A stretch of 46,491 nt of DNA from Nocardia amamiensis NBRC 102102 (GCF_001612745.1 NZ_BDBA01000058.1:1-46491); one strand, 5' to 3'; shown: positions 15,893 to 29,831, counted from the stretch's first letter. Notes: a model not told the origin generated them from the letters alone. Numbers and translations are program-made.

Positions 15893-15941
15893 AAACCAAA
15901 ACGGCCGGTACCAGCCCCCGCAGAGGCGGATACCGGCCGTT
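15893..15941 (-). terminator. Terminator of the gyrB-gyrA-DUF3566 transcription unit
   Basis: Exact 11-bp arms AACGGCCGGTA (15900-15910) and its complement (15931-15941), with further pairing possible in the 20-nt loop, followed in the minus direction by TTTTGGTTT. It begins 12 bases after the DUF3566 stop. A 17-bp near copy of the distal arm and T tract lies at 15827-15843. Confidence 0.85.
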
Positions 15942-15953
15942 CGGAAGAACCGG

Positions 15954-17108
15954 CTAGTCGGGGTCGGCCAGGGTTACCTGGATGCCGCCGACGAGGTCGC
16001 AGCACTGGTTGTAGATGAAGGTGCCGACCGTGCCGAGCGCGGTGAACAAGACGACGTTGATCAGGCCGATCACGCCCGCGTAGCCGAAGACGGTGCCCGC
16101 GTCGATCAACCCCACCGAGCCGCTGTCCTGAGACACCATGTCGGTGAACGTGTTGTTCAGCCGCTCCCACACACCCATGCCCTCGAGCACGATGTACAGC
16201 AGGCCGACCGCCAGCATCCACACGAAGAACATCGCCACGCTGATCACGAGGGATATCTTCAACGTCGACCAGGGATCGATGCGACGGATCTGCACTGTGG
16301 CCCGCAGCGGCTGACCGGAAGCGACCGCGGCGACCGCGACCGGAACCGCGGGCGAGACCGGCGCGGACTGCGGACCGGTGGCTTCGGTCGGCGGCAGCGG
16401 GTGGCGGATCTCGGACAGGTCGGGCATGTCCTTGATCAGCTCCGGCCGCGCGATGCTGCGGGTGGGTCCGTCGATGCCGACGGACTTCACCATCGCCGCT
16501 TCCTTGCGTGCCGCCTTGGCCGCCAGGTCGGCGGTGGTGCGCGCGTTGGACGCGTTGTTGCCGAGCCCGACCGCCCCGCCGGAGTTCGGGCGGCCGGTGA
16601 CCGGCGCCTGACCAGGGCGGTACAGGTTGGACTGCGGTTCCCGCTGCGGAAGCTGCGACCAGCCGTCCTGATACTGCGACTGCTGTCCGCCGTTGCCTGC
16701 GGCGCCCCCGGCCTGCTTTTCCCCGCCATCGGGCGCGGGCTGCTCGGCCGTGGTGTTCATCCGCGCCGTCTTCTGATCGAAGTGCTCCTGGCCGTCGCCG
16801 CCAGGCGCCTTGTCCGGCGTCCCCTGCTTGTCGCGCAGCTCCTGCGGCTGGGCATTCGGCTGGTTGACGCCGGGCCTCGGCTGATTGCCGGGCTGCCCGA
16901 CCGGCTGAGGCCCCGGTTGGCTCTGGTGACCACCCGGCTGTCCACCACCGGGATGGCCGCCTCCTTGCTGGCCGCCACCGGGCTGACCGTTCTCGGCCGA
17001 GGCGACCGGCCGTGGGATCGGCCGCGGCGGGATCGGTGACGGTGCGATCCGCTCGGTCACACCGTTCGTCTGGTGCCGCTCGTCATTCGGCTGATTCGGA
17101 GTGGTCAA
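15954..17108 (-). CDS. DUF3566 membrane protein with long Pro/Gly/Gln-rich N-terminus
   Basis: A 384-residue protein. About 260 residues at the N-terminus are disordered, with GGGQQGGGHPGGGQPGG and PQPVGQPGNQPRP stretches. The C-terminal 115 residues are the DUF3566 domain: VQIRRIDPWSTLKISLVISVAMFFVWMLAVGLLYIVLEGMGVWE, a middle amphipathic part, and the final helix FGYAGVIGLINVVLFTALGTVGTFIYN, ending in DLVGGIQVTLAD. Two membrane helices are predicted. Its orthologue follows gyrA across mycobacteria and nocardiae (Rv0007 type); function is unknown, with suggestions of a cell-envelope or division role. The TTG start at 17108 has AAGGA six bases upstream. It lies 39 bp after gyrA, within the gyrase operon, and is followed by a strong terminator. 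Confidence 0.85.
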   Translation of the reverse strand: MTTPNQPNDERHQTNGVTERIAPSPIPPRPIPRPVASAENGQPGGGQQGGGHPGGGQPGGHQSQPGPQPVGQPGNQPRPGVNQPNAQPQELRDKQGTPDKAPGGDGQEHFDQKTARMNTTAEQPAPDGGEKQAGGAAGNGGQQSQYQDGWSQLPQREPQSNLYRPGQAPVTGRPNSGGAVGLGNNASNARTTADLAAKAARKEAAMVKSVGIDGPTRSIARPELIKDMPDLSEIRHPLPPTEATGPQSAPVSPAVPVAVAAVASGQPLRATVQIRRIDPWSTLKISLVISVAMFFVWMLAVGLLYIVLEGMGVWERLNNTFTDMVSQDSGSVGLIDAGTVFGYAGVIGLINVVLFTALGTVGTFIYNQCCDLVGGIQVTLADPD

Positions 17109-17147
17109 TGGGAATCCTTAGATCCGTTCGTTGCCGCCGCTATTGGA

Positions 17148-19667
<2,520 letters not shown>

Positions 19668-19725
19668 CTGGTCTCCTTACAGGGCCGGGCGTGAAGGGGC
19701 TGTACAGCAGCGGAATTCACGCCGG

Positions 19726-21924
<2,199 letters not shown>

Positions 21925-22084
21925 CTGGTACACCCAACTTACAACGCACCTCCGACACCCCTGACGGCTCCGTGAATGCGAGAAAACGGATTCCGCCGAG
22001 TCGGGTCCGCCTTCCGCCGGTTTTCATCCAGCAGGCGTGGGCTGAGAGATGCATCGGCCGCCGCGGACTTCGAGTTGCCCGCGA

Positions 22085-22996
22085 TCAGCATGCGGCGCCG
22101 ATCCGATCCACGAAGGCGGCCGTGTGGCGTGCCAGCTCCGCCGGATGTGAGATCGGCGACCAATGCCGAGCCGAGATCTCGGCCTGGGTCAGGTTCGGCA
22201 CCCACTGACCGGCCTCGGCATTGACCACCGGCCGCACCGCCCGGTCGCCGGTGGCGACGATCAGCTGCACCGGGACCTCGATGGGGCGGGGCCGCGGGTG
22301 GCGCAAGTGCGTGCGGATGTTCGCGCGGTAGAGCTTCAGGTTATTGATCATATCCGTACGCAGCGTCGGGGCCGTCTCCACCAAGGCGGGATCCAGGCCA
22401 TCGAAGAACCCGAGAAAGCGCGGCCAATGGTTGGGCAGCACCCGCAGCACCGGATTCGGCAGTCCTGGAATCTGGAAAGCGACGGTATAGGCCGAGGCGA
22501 TGGCTTGGGCGAGCGAGCCGCGGAGCCGTGCCATGGTGAGGGGGCCGCGCAGGTAGGCGCCGAGGAAATCCAGATTCGGGCCGGACACCGAAGTGAACGA
22601 CCCGATCACCGACGCGGCGTCCGGAGCGGCGACCAGCTCCCACCCGATCACCGATCCCCAGTCATGGCCCAGCACGTGGACATGTTCGCCCGGTGCGACC
22701 GCGTCGATCACCGCGCGCACGTCGGCCGCGAGCTCTCCGATCCGGTAGGCCGCGACGTTCGTGGGCGCCGAGCTGTTGCCTGCACCGCGATTGTCGAACG
22801 CGATCACGCGATGACGGCCCGCAAGCAGCGCGGCTACCCGACTCCACAGCACGTGTGTGTCGGGCCAGCCGTGGATCAGCAGGACCGGGATGCCGTCGGG
22901 ATTACCGCATTCATACACCGCTAGTTCGACGTCGCCGCGGCGCACGGTTCGGGTCGCGGTCGCGGGAAACGGACCAACGGAGGTGGTGATCGTCAT
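22085..22996 (-). CDS. Alpha/beta hydrolase, epoxide-hydrolase-like
   Basis: A 303-residue alpha/beta hydrolase. The oxyanion motif is LLIHGWPDTHVLWSR (HGWP as in epoxide hydrolases), and the nucleophile elbow is LGHDWGSVIGW with Asp rather than Ser, which again suggests an epoxide hydrolase or haloalkane-dehalogenase-type mechanism through an alkyl-enzyme ester. FDNRGAGNSSAP follows strand 4, and the C-terminal H in SARHWSPISHP is a likely catalytic His. A cap domain occupies about residues 145-220. The ATG at 22996 has GGAAGG eight bases upstream. It sits alone between dciA and gyrB, where mycobacteria have nothing, so it is a local insertion in the origin block. Substrate unknown. Confidence 0.85.
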   Translation of the reverse strand: MTITTSVGPFPATATRTVRRGDVELAVYECGNPDGIPVLLIHGWPDTHVLWSRVAALLAGRHRVIAFDNRGAGNSSAPTNVAAYRIGELAADVRAVIDAVAPGEHVHVLGHDWGSVIGWELVAAPDAASVIGSFTSVSGPNLDFLGAYLRGPLTMARLRGSLAQAIASAYTVAFQIPGLPNPVLRVLPNHWPRFLGFFDGLDPALVETAPTLRTDMINNLKLYRANIRTHLRHPRPRPIEVPVQLIVATGDRAVRPVVNAEAGQWVPNLTQAEISARHWSPISHPAELARHTAAFVDRIGAAC

Positions 22997-23065
22997 CGAA
23001 AAACCTTCCGCCCGGACGAATTCGGTCCGATGCGACAGGTTCCGGGCACGACATCGGGCCGAGGC

Positions 23066-23079
23066 GTTCCACGTGAAAC
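23066..23079. promoter_or_regulatory. parS-like site 1
   Basis: GTTCCACGTGAAAC, one mismatch from the ParB target GTTTCACGTGAAAC. Lies in the gap between dciA and the hydrolase gene, about 10 kb from the main parS cluster. It is the exact reverse complement of the site in rsmG. Confidence 0.7.
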
Positions 23080-23123
23080 GCCTGTCGATGTAACCGTAAC
23101 ACCGGGTATCAGGTACTGCCCAA

Positions 23124-23693
23124 CTATCCGTACGTATCGCGCGGTCCCCGGCCCTTGATATGGCGTTCGCCCTTACGCCAGCTCGGTGCGGCAGGTCCGG
23201 AGATCTTCAAGGAGGTCACCACACCCTGGCCGACAGCGGTGTTGATCTTCGCCAGGATCTGGCTCTGCAGCATCCGCAATTGCGTGGCCCACGCGGTCGA
23301 CTCCGCCGCGATACTCAGCACGCCATCCTTCAGCGCGATCGGTGTGGCGTGCGCGGCGATGTCCTCACCGACGACGCCTGCCCACCGGCCGAACACCATG
23401 CCCTCGGCGACCTTGCCCGACCAACCGCGGCTCTTGGCGATCGAACCGGCCAGCTTGGACAGCAGCTGGGGGTCGCGATCGTCCGGGCGGGCGCCGGACC
23501 ATCCGGTGCGCCTGCGGGCGCCGGTCCGCAGCCTGCGCTGCGGCGAGGCACGACCCTGGCCGACGGACTTGCCGCTGGCCCGCGCCGCGGCGCGCGCCTC
23601 CTCCAACGCGCGCCTGGCCAGATCGATTCCGCGTAGCTCGGGTTCGCGGCCTGCGGATTCGGCGGATCCGGGCTCGGCGGGCTGATCGCTCAT
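23124..23693 (-). CDS. dciA: DciA-type replicative helicase loader (DUF721)
   Basis: A 189-residue protein. Residues 1-85 are disordered and basic. The C-terminal DUF721/DciA domain is recognisable: [74 protein letters not shown], a KH-like fold with the conserved W-x-x-V-VG-x-x-I-A-x-H-T/A-x-P core. DciA loads DnaB helicase at the origin in bacteria lacking DnaC/DnaI. ATG at 23693 with GGGAGAGGG upstream is preferred over longer in-frame starts. Mycobacterial orthologues directly follow recF; here a 364-bp gap separates them. Confidence 0.9.
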   Translation of the reverse strand: MSDQPAEPGSAESAGREPELRGIDLARRALEEARAAARASGKSVGQGRASPQRRLRTGARRRTGWSGARPDDRDPQLLSKLAGSIAKSRGWSGKVAEGMVFGRWAGVVGEDIAAHATPIALKDGVLSIAAESTAWATQLRMLQSQILAKINTAVGQGVVTSLKISGPAAPSWRKGERHIKGRGPRDTYG

Positions 23694-24057
23694 CGGCCCT
23701 CTCCCTTCGCACGCATTCGTTTGTCCCCAGTTTCGATCACGTTGTCCCCAGGCTTTGCCGGATGTTGCCAGCAACTCGGGAACGCATGTGTCCGACAGGA
23801 AGGCAGCCGGTCGATTGACCTGTTCATCGCCCATTCGAGGGGTTTCCGCATCAAGTTGGTTCGATCGCTCAACTGTTGCTGAATCCACTTTCGCTGGGTT
23901 GGGCGACGTCGACCTGCCGAGTTTTCCACAGGTGTTGGGGAATCGGCCTCAGCTGTTGAGAAGCCGGGCGGCAGTCCCGATGACTGGTCACTGTAGTGGA
24001 TCGAAGCCTTGAACATCCCGGGCGCGGATCGCGTCTGCGCTTCCGGGTCCACGGAAT
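23694..24057. other. dciA-recF gap with DnaA-box-like sites
   Basis: No confident gene. An open frame on the minus strand ends with an ATGA overlap on the dciA start but has a composition of Arg/Ser/Pro shadow type. Three DnaA-box-like sites are visible: TTGTCCCCA at 23721-23729 and again at 23742-23750 (21 bp apart, each one mismatch from TTGTCCACA) and TTTTCCACA at 23921-23929. Confidence 0.5.
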
Positions 24058-25266
24058 TCACCGCTCGCCGCCGGAACCGTGGCTCCCACCGCAGGCCGTC
24101 TCTTCGGCGACGAGGCGCGAGACCCGCCCATCGGCGCTTCCGGTCGTCTCGACACACAGGGGCACGGCCGCGAGTTCGCCGGGTACGTCCTCTGGTACGG
24201 CTGCCGTGATCAGCACCTGCTCGGCCCCCGCGGCGACCGCGGCGAGCGCGGCGCGGCGACGGCGGTCGAGTTCGGCGAAGACGTCATCGAGCAGCAACAC
24301 CGGTTCGGCGCCGGTGGCGCGCAACAGATCGAACGCCCCCAAGCGCAAGGCCAGCGCGAACGACCACGACTCGCCATGGCTGGCGAACCCCTTCGCTGGC
24401 GAGTCCCCGAGCATCAGCTCCAGCTCGTCGCGATGCGGACCGACCAGGCATACCCCGCGCTCGAGTTCCTTCGGCCGTGCCGCGGCGAGCTCGCGCAGCA
24501 GGATCGCCTCGACCTCCTCGGTGTCCTCCGCACGCGGCGATCGGGCTGGATCCAGGAATTCCGGCGGCAGCACGGCGCTGCGATAGGCGATCGAAGCAGG
24601 CCGCGACTCCGGAGCGATCGAGGCGTAGGACTGCGCGACGTGCGGAGCCAAGTCGTGCACCAAGCGCAGCCGGTGGGCGAGCAGTACCGAGGCGTGCGCG
24701 GCCAAGTGGCCGTCCCATACGTCCAGGGTGCTCAGGTCTGCCCTCGACCTGGCCTGGCGCCCAGCGGTTTTCAGCAGCGCCGATCGCTGGCGCAGTACCC
24801 GGTCGTAATCGCTGCGCACCGCGGCCAGTCTGGGCAGGCGTGCTGTGCACAACTCGTCCATGAAGCGCCGGCGCTCGCCGGGATCGCCCCGCACCAGCGC
24901 CAGGTCCTCCGGTGCGAACAGCACCGTCTGCAGGATGCCGAGGATTTCCCGGGTCCGGCGGACCGGTGACCGGTTGATCTGCGCCCGGTTGGCGCTGCCC
25001 TGGTTCAGTTCGACATCGATGCGCAACTCGCGGCCCGCGTTGACCACAGTGGCACCGATCCGGGCACGCTCGGTGCCGATCCTGATCAACGGCGCCTCCG
25101 TGGCGACGCGGTGCGAGCCGAGCGTGGCCAGGTAGCCGATCGCCTCCAGCAGGTTGGTCTTGCCATTGCCGTTCGATCCCAAGAAAACCGTGCGGCCTGG
25201 GGATAATTCGAGTTCCACGTGCTCCCACGAGCGGAAGTCACGCAGTGACAGTGCCCGGATGAACAT
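24058..25266 (-). CDS. recF: DNA repair and recombination protein RecF
   Basis: A 402-residue SMC-like ATPase that loads RecA onto gapped DNA with RecO and RecR. Features: N-terminal [19 protein letters not shown], Walker [15 protein letters not shown] (about residues 31-44), signature [13 protein letters not shown] and Walker [18 protein letters not shown]. Length is usual for the family. The ATG at 25266 begins [14 protein letters not shown] as in other RecF proteins. It follows dnaN by 243 bp and is in the standard dnaA-dnaN-recF order. Confidence 0.97.
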   Translation of the reverse strand: MFIRALSLRDFRSWEHVELELSPGRTVFLGSNGNGKTNLLEAIGYLATLGSHRVATEAPLIRIGTERARIGATVVNAGRELRIDVELNQGSANRAQINRSPVRRTREILGILQTVLFAPEDLALVRGDPGERRRFMDELCTARLPRLAAVRSDYDRVLRQRSALLKTAGRQARSRADLSTLDVWDGHLAAHASVLLAHRLRLVHDLAPHVAQSYASIAPESRPASIAYRSAVLPPEFLDPARSPRAEDTEEVEAILLRELAAARPKELERGVCLVGPHRDELELMLGDSPAKGFASHGESWSFALALRLGAFDLLRATGAEPVLLLDDVFAELDRRRRAALAAVAAGAEQVLITAAVPEDVPGELAAVPLCVETTGSADGRVSRLVAEETACGGSHGSGGER

Positions 25267-25362
25267 TCGCTATCGCGCCCCTGCCTGCGCAGAAGCGGTT
25301 GTTCCCACAGATCGGTCCGACGCCGGCACGGCCGACGATCCTCCTGTCACCTGCCACAGCCC

Positions 25363-25382
25363 TGTGGAACACCTGTGGATAG
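25363..25382. promoter_or_regulatory. DnaA-box-like pair in the dnaN-recF gap
   Basis: TGTGGAACA at 25363-25371 and TGTGGATAG at 25374-25382, 11 bp apart; the second is one mismatch from TGTGGATAA. In the 243-bp gap; may be a recF promoter control site or an accessory DnaA site. Confidence 0.45.
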
Positions 25383-25509
25383 AGTGTGCGGACACCAGCC
25401 GCGTGACCCGGTTTTCCGACGTCGCCGACGGTCTCCCAGCGGAAAGGTCGCTCACCTGCACCGGATCACTGGGCGCGGATCCGCACGGTACCCGATCATG
25501 CACCGGCCA

Positions 25510-26670
25510 TCAGCCCGGCAACCGGACCGGCATCAGCAGATAGATGTACGGGCTGGACAGCGCCGCGAACGTTCCGGAGTCGAGCACCTCGGGCTCCTCC
25601 TCCGCAGCGGGCAGTAGCACGGCGGGCCTGCTGGGCGTGGTGAAGCCGAAGGTGACCCGGTCGGCGTGCAGTGCGGACAAGCCGTCGATGAGATAGCCGG
25701 GGTTGAACGCGATGGTCAGCGACTCGCCGCGGAAGTCGGCCTCCAACCATTCCTCGGCCCGTCCGGCGTCGTCGCCGCCCGCCGACAGCAGCAGACCGTC
25801 GGTGGAGAACTCCAACCGCACCTGGGCACCGCGCTCGGCGACCAGCGCGACGCGCTTGATGGCGTCGGTCAGCGCGGCGACTGCCAAAGTGGCGATCGAG
25901 GTGTGTTCCCTGGGGAGCAACTGGCGGAACTTGGGGAATTCCGCGTCGAGCAGACGGGTGGTGGTGCGGCGGCCCGCGTTCACGATGCCGAGCAGGCCGT
26001 CGGATCCCGCGCCAGAGCCCAGCGACAACTGGACCGGGGCGTCGGACGGGCCCAGCGTCTTGGCGGCCTCCGACAGCGTCCTGGCCGGGATGAGCACCGA
26101 AGTCTCGATGTCGGGGCGCGCGGGCTGCCATTCGATGTGCCGGACGGCAAGGCGGAACCGGTCGGTCGCCGCGAGGACGACCTGCGAGCCTTCGATCTCC
26201 ACCCGGATTCCGGTGAGCATGGGCAGGGTGTCGTCGCGCCCGGCGGCGACGGCGACTTGACCAACGGCCTCGGCGAAGACCTCGACACTCAATTCACCGG
26301 TCTGCTGCGGCACCTCGGGCAGTTGGGGATAGTCCTCGACCGGCATGGTGGGCAGGGAGAACTTGGCGCTGCCACAGGTGATCAGCACCCGGGTACCGTC
26401 CACCGAGACATCGACCGGCTTGTTGGACAACGCCTTGGTGATGTCGGCCAGCAGTCGACCGGAGACGAGCACTTGGCCCGGACCCGCGACCTCTGCCGCT
26501 ACGCGCACCTGCGCAGACACTTCGTAATCGAATCCGGAGACGGTCAGCCCATTCTCGTCGGCAACCAGCAGCACACCGCCGAGCACCGGAACCGGAGGCC
26601 GGGACGGAAGACTGCGCGCCACCCAGGCGACGGAGTCGGCGAAATCCTCGCGGGCGACCCGAAACTTCAT
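25510..26670 (-). CDS. dnaN: DNA polymerase III sliding clamp (beta subunit)
   Basis: A 386-residue beta clamp, the ring that tethers DNA polymerase III to DNA. Three clamp domains are visible: [35 protein letters not shown] at the start, the [12 protein letters not shown] segment in the second, and the end [12 protein letters not shown], which is the family C-terminus lining the partner pocket. Chosen start ATG 26670, preceded by GGAG nine bases upstream; ATG 26685 (adds MELAS) also has a ribosome site (GGAGAGGA) and may be used. It is separated from dnaA by about 0.9 kb of oriC sequence, and dnaA ends in a terminator, so dnaN must have its own promoter upstream, in 26671-27040. Confidence 0.97.
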   Translation of the reverse strand: MKFRVAREDFADSVAWVARSLPSRPPVPVLGGVLLVADENGLTVSGFDYEVSAQVRVAAEVAGPGQVLVSGRLLADITKALSNKPVDVSVDGTRVLITCGSAKFSLPTMPVEDYPQLPEVPQQTGELSVEVFAEAVGQVAVAAGRDDTLPMLTGIRVEIEGSQVVLAATDRFRLAVRHIEWQPARPDIETSVLIPARTLSEAAKTLGPSDAPVQLSLGSGAGSDGLLGIVNAGRRTTTRLLDAEFPKFRQLLPREHTSIATLAVAALTDAIKRVALVAERGAQVRLEFSTDGLLLSAGGDDAGRAEEWLEADFRGESLTIAFNPGYLIDGLSALHADRVTFGFTTPSRPAVLLPAAEEEPEVLDSGTFAALSSPYIYLLMPVRLPG

Positions 26671-27055
26671 GCTTGCAAGCTCCATCGCCCGATCTGTCCT
26701 CTCCCGGTTCCGTGATCTGTTGTCGGCTCGTCAGTGTCGGTTCTCGAAAGGGTCCTGCCGAATCGGCCGCCTTCGCAGTCTGGCACAGGCGACCGACATC
26801 AAACCGTACCCGCGTGCGAGACGAGCACCTAGCCCGACCCTCCGGCAGTACGCGTGGTCGGTGCCGGGTGGGCACCCCGGTGTGGGTCGAGCAGAAGCAA
26901 TCGAGTCGTCCGGGGTCGGATCCGTCGCTCGTGCATCGGCCGGATCGTGATGAGCCGACCGGACCGGGTGCACGGACATCGACCGGCTCTGTTCTCCATG
27001 CCGGAAACGTCGTGACACCGAAGCCGCGTCGCTCGACCGACTTTCCACACACCCT

Positions 27056-27122
27056 GTTTTGAAGAGAGATCTCTAATGAGAAGAACTGAAGTAGTAGTAG
27101 GTGCTGTGGATTCTGTGGACTG
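27056..27122. other. Candidate DNA unwinding element with DnaA-trio-like repeats
   Basis: The 48 bases 27053-27100 are only about 38% GC, the lowest in oriC, and include a 10-bp palindrome AGAGATCTCT (27065-27074). At 27092-27100 stands TAGTAGTAG, then GTGC, then DnaA boxes TGTGGATTC (27105-27113) and TGTGGACTG (27114-27122). Trio-type 5'-TAG-3' repeats next to DnaA boxes, in this orientation, match the basal unwinding system described in Bacillus and other bacteria (established knowledge; assignment here is inference). Confidence 0.6.
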
Positions 27123-27312
27123 CGGTCGAATCCACTGGTCAGCGGGCGTGGTGCCGTGGGGATGACCGCGGGGTGTCTCGAGGATGAACACGAGGCGTCT
27201 GTGGAGGTTCACCGGTTGTTCCAGATTCATCCTCGAGCGCTCCTCGAGTTGTTCCACCGGATTCACCCAGTTGTTCACACGTGTGCACGAAACCGTGGAC
27301 AACTCGAGGAAT

Positions 27313-27526
27313 CCTCGAGGACTCCACACGAACTCCTCGAGGATTCCACAAGGCCTGATCCGGACACGATGCTGGTCACCGGTTGTGCACAACCGCCGCT
27401 GTGGAAACTGTTGAATTCGGCCTGTGAGCCGACAGTCGGGGACGTCGGCCCTCGCCTGTGTGTGAATCGGTGGACAACCTGGTGGATTCCTCGAGGACTC
27501 CACAGGGATTCCTCGAGGAATCCACA
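27313..27526 (+). repeat. Four composite 16-mers CCTCGAGGANTCCACA in oriC
   Basis: Exact copies (N variable) at 27313-27328, 27335-27350, 27489-27504 and 27511-27526, all in the same direction. The pairs are exactly 22 bp apart, and the two pairs are 176 bp (8 x 22) apart. Each joins a perfect 10-bp palindrome TCCTCGAGGA to a DnaA-box core TCCACA. Confidence 0.95.
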
Positions 27527-27532
27527 ACCCAC

Positions 27533-27563
27533 AAAAAGCACCGCCCCAGGTCAGGGGCGGTGC
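27533..27563 (-). terminator. Rho-independent terminator of dnaA
   Basis: Perfect 10-bp stem GCACCGCCCC (27538-27547) and its complement (27554-27563), loop of six, followed in the minus direction by five T (27533-27537). Starts 18 bases after the dnaA stop, so dnaA transcripts stop before oriC. Confidence 0.92.
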
Positions 27564-27580
27564 TCAGCTGTGTATGGATG

Positions 27581-29521
27581 TCAGCGCGAGCGCTGCTTGA
27601 TCCGGGCTGTGAGTTCTTGGACCTGGTCGTAGACGCGGCGCCGCTCGGTCATCTCCTTGCGCACCTTCTTCTCCGCGTACATCACCGTGGTGTGGTCGCG
27701 ACCGAACGCCTGGCCGATCTTCGGCAACGACAGATCGGTCAGCTCGCGGCACAGATACATGGCGATCTGCCTGGCCTGGGCGAGCGGCCGAGCTTTGCCG
27801 GGACCGGTGAGTTCTTCCAGGGTCGTGTTGAAGTACTCCGCGGTGACGGCCATGATGGTCGCCGCGTTGATCTCCAGCGCCGCGGTGTCCGGCATGAGAT
27901 CGCGCAGCACCACCTCGGCCAGCGGCAAATCCAGCGGCTGCCCGTTCAACGAGGCGAACGCGGTCACCCGGATGAGCGCCCCCTCCAGCTCACGGATATT
28001 GCGCTCGACCCGGCTGGCGATCAGCTCCAGCACGTCGTGCGGCACATCGAGCCGATCCATCCGCGCCTTCTTGCGCAGGATCGCGATCCGCGTCTCCAGT
28101 TCCGGCGGCTGCACGTCGGTGATCAATCCCCACTCGAACCGTGTGCGCAGCCGCTCCTCCAGGGTGGCCAGTTGCTTCGGTGGGCGGTCCGAGGAGACGA
28201 CGATCTGCTTGTTCGCGTTGTGCAGGGTGTTGAAGGTGTGGAAGAACTCCTCCTGGATGCCTTCCTTGCCCTCGATGAACTGGATGTCGTCGACCAGCAG
28301 GATGTCGGTCTCGCGATAGCGACGCTTGAACGCCACCTTCCGGTCGTCGCGCAAGCTGTTGATGAAGTCGTTGGTGAATTCCTCGGTCGAGACGTACTTG
28401 ACCCGCATGCCTGGAAAGAGGCGCTGCGCGTAATGGCCCGCCGCGTGCAGCAAGTGTGTCTTGCCCAATCCCGAAGCACCCCAGACGAATAGCGGGTTGT
28501 ACGCGCGCGCAGGGGCCTCGGCGATGGCCACGGCGGCGGCGTGTGCGAAACGGTTGGACGCGCCGATGACGAAGGTCTCGAAGGTGTACTTCGCGTTCAG
28601 GCTGGCCGAGGAGGGCGACGGAGCGGACGACTCCTGCGACTTGGTGAAGTAGGTCGGCCAGGAGTTGCGGACATTCACCACCGGCTCGTCGTCATGATCG
28701 CCGCGCGGGTTGTCACCGACCGGCTCGCGCACCGGATCGTGTACCAGCCCCGTATCGGTCTCGGCGGCTTCGCGCATCGGGGCACGGATCGGGCCGCGCA
28801 TCGGGGCTGGTCCCGGTTCGGGATTGAACAGCGACTCCTGGCCGGGCGGGATGGCCGACTCGCGGCGTGGCGGAAGTCCGGTCTCGCGTCGCGGCGCGGC
28901 GTCCGGCGTGGACACCCCGGGCAGTTCGGCCATGGTGGAGTAGTCGCCGCGCGTTGGGTAATCGGCGTGGGCGTACTCCGGCTGGCGGTAGTCCTCCCCT
29001 GGCGCGAATTCCTGTCCGTATTCGGGTCGGGAGAAGTCGGAGTCATCGTCGTAAGGCGACGCAGGCGCGTAGTCGGCGGACTGTGCGTAGCGGGGCGCGG
29101 GGTATGCGTCCCGGCTTGGGAAGTCGGAACCCGGATATGTGGCTGGACCGCGCCCGACGTCCCGGGTTCGCTCTGGCCTGCTCGTCATCCGGGCATGCCG
29201 GGGTGTGTTGCTCTGCCGGTCGACCGCCGGGCTGGTCGGCGCCGCGATGCGGACGCCGAGCCCTTCCACTTGCGGACCGAGCCGACGGGCAAGCGAGCGG
29301 AGGATCGGCTCGCGCAGATCGCGTTCGATGGCTTCCTGGGCCAGCGACGAGGGCACCGAGAGCAGGGCGAACCCCTGTGCGACCGTCAGCGGTTTGACCA
29401 GCTTCAGCCAGGCCTGCTGCGCTCTGGTCACCGGCGGGATGGCGCCATCCGGTGAGCCGGTGGTCAGCTCGGTGACAACCTCGGGCCACACCGTGGCCAA
29501 CACGTTCTGCTCGTCGTCCAT
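27581..29521 (-). CDS. dnaA: Chromosomal replication initiator DnaA
   Basis: A 646-residue DnaA, longer than the usual 450-520. Domain I (about 1-95) begins [22 protein letters not shown]. Domain II, about 95-300, is an unusually long disordered linker rich in Arg, Pro, Tyr, Ser and Asp ([40 protein letters not shown]). Domain III has Walker [13 protein letters not shown], Walker [13 protein letters not shown] and sensor [13 protein letters not shown]. Domain IV has the DNA-binding signature [17 protein letters not shown] 29521 has GGGGAGGAAA upstream, with a poorly supported in-frame ATG at 29815. It binds the 9-mers of oriC and melts the unwinding element. Three DnaA-box-like sites upstream suggest autoregulation. 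Confidence 0.97.
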   Translation of the reverse strand: MDDEQNVLATVWPEVVTELTTGSPDGAIPPVTRAQQAWLKLVKPLTVAQGFALLSVPSSLAQEAIERDLREPILRSLARRLGPQVEGLGVRIAAPTSPAVDRQSNTPRHARMTSRPERTRDVGRGPATYPGSDFPSRDAYPAPRYAQSADYAPASPYDDDSDFSRPEYGQEFAPGEDYRQPEYAHADYPTRGDYSTMAELPGVSTPDAAPRRETGLPPRRESAIPPGQESLFNPEPGPAPMRGPIRAPMREAAETDTGLVHDPVREPVGDNPRGDHDDEPVVNVRNSWPTYFTKSQESSAPSPSSASLNAKYTFETFVIGASNRFAHAAAVAIAEAPARAYNPLFVWGASGLGKTHLLHAAGHYAQRLFPGMRVKYVSTEEFTNDFINSLRDDRKVAFKRRYRETDILLVDDIQFIEGKEGIQEEFFHTFNTLHNANKQIVVSSDRPPKQLATLEERLRTRFEWGLITDVQPPELETRIAILRKKARMDRLDVPHDVLELIASRVERNIRELEGALIRVTAFASLNGQPLDLPLAEVVLRDLMPDTAALEINAATIMAVTAEYFNTTLEELTGPGKARPLAQARQIAMYLCRELTDLSLPKIGQAFGRDHTTVMYAEKKVRKEMTERRRVYDQVQELTARIKQRSR

Positions 29522-29711
29522 GCAGTTTCCTCCCCGGAAGTAGGTCGATAGGAGCAGACGGCCGGGGTACGCGGGGAGAATGAGGTGCGACCGTGCTGAG
29601 GTCGGCACCGTGATCCTGCGTACATCCGTAACCGGTTCGGACGCTGTCCAGGTCCCCCATCCGGGCAGCGGCGTGGCACCGTCGGCCCTACGAATATGCC
29701 ACTCCAGGGGT

Positions 29712-29743
29712 CTTTCCACACAATTATCCACAGATGTGGAGAA
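29712..29743. promoter_or_regulatory. DnaA-box cluster upstream of dnaA
   Basis: CTTTCCACA at 29712-29720, the perfect consensus TTATCCACA at 29724-29732, and TGTGGAGAA at 29735-29743. The perfect box is the only one seen in the dnaA neighbourhood. Probably autoregulatory; it lies about 190-220 bp before the dnaA start. Confidence 0.8.
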
Positions 29744-29825
29744 CCTTGGGGAACTGAGCAGCGCGCGCACGCGCGAGGCTGACAACGCTGCGACCTGCGG
29801 TTCTGCAGCAATCACCTGGCTACGT

Positions 29826-29831
29826 ACCCTA
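29826..29831 (-). promoter_or_regulatory. Candidate dnaA promoter -10 (TAGGGT)
   Basis: TAGGGT on the minus strand, about 305 bases before the dnaA ATG. No clear -35 is seen. The DnaA boxes lie downstream, between this element and the gene. Confidence 0.3.

Larger units (their letters stand above)
27041..27532. other. oriC: Chromosomal origin of replication (oriC)
   Basis: The dnaA-dnaN gap holds a dense field of DnaA-box-like 9-mers with conserved cores TCCACA/TGTGGA: CTTTCCACA 27041, TGTGGATTC 27105, TGTGGACTG 27114, TTGTTCACA 27271, CGTGGACAA 27294, GACTCCACA 27320, GATTCCACA 27342, TTGTGCACA 27383 within a 14-bp palindrome GGTTGTGCACAACC (27381-27394), TGTGGAAAC 27400, GGTGGACAA 27469, GACTCCACA 27496 and GAATCCACA 27518. 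Eight CTCGAG sites are interspersed. No site is a perfect TTATCCACA or TTGTCCACA. The neighbouring 26671-27040 is ordinary GC-rich leader of dnaN without a gene. Confidence 0.95.

Noticed and set aside
23690..24157. Frame ending in an ATGA overlap with dciA
   Set aside because: The overlap looks like coupling, but the protein is rich in Arg/Ser/Pro with no domain and part of it lies under recF.
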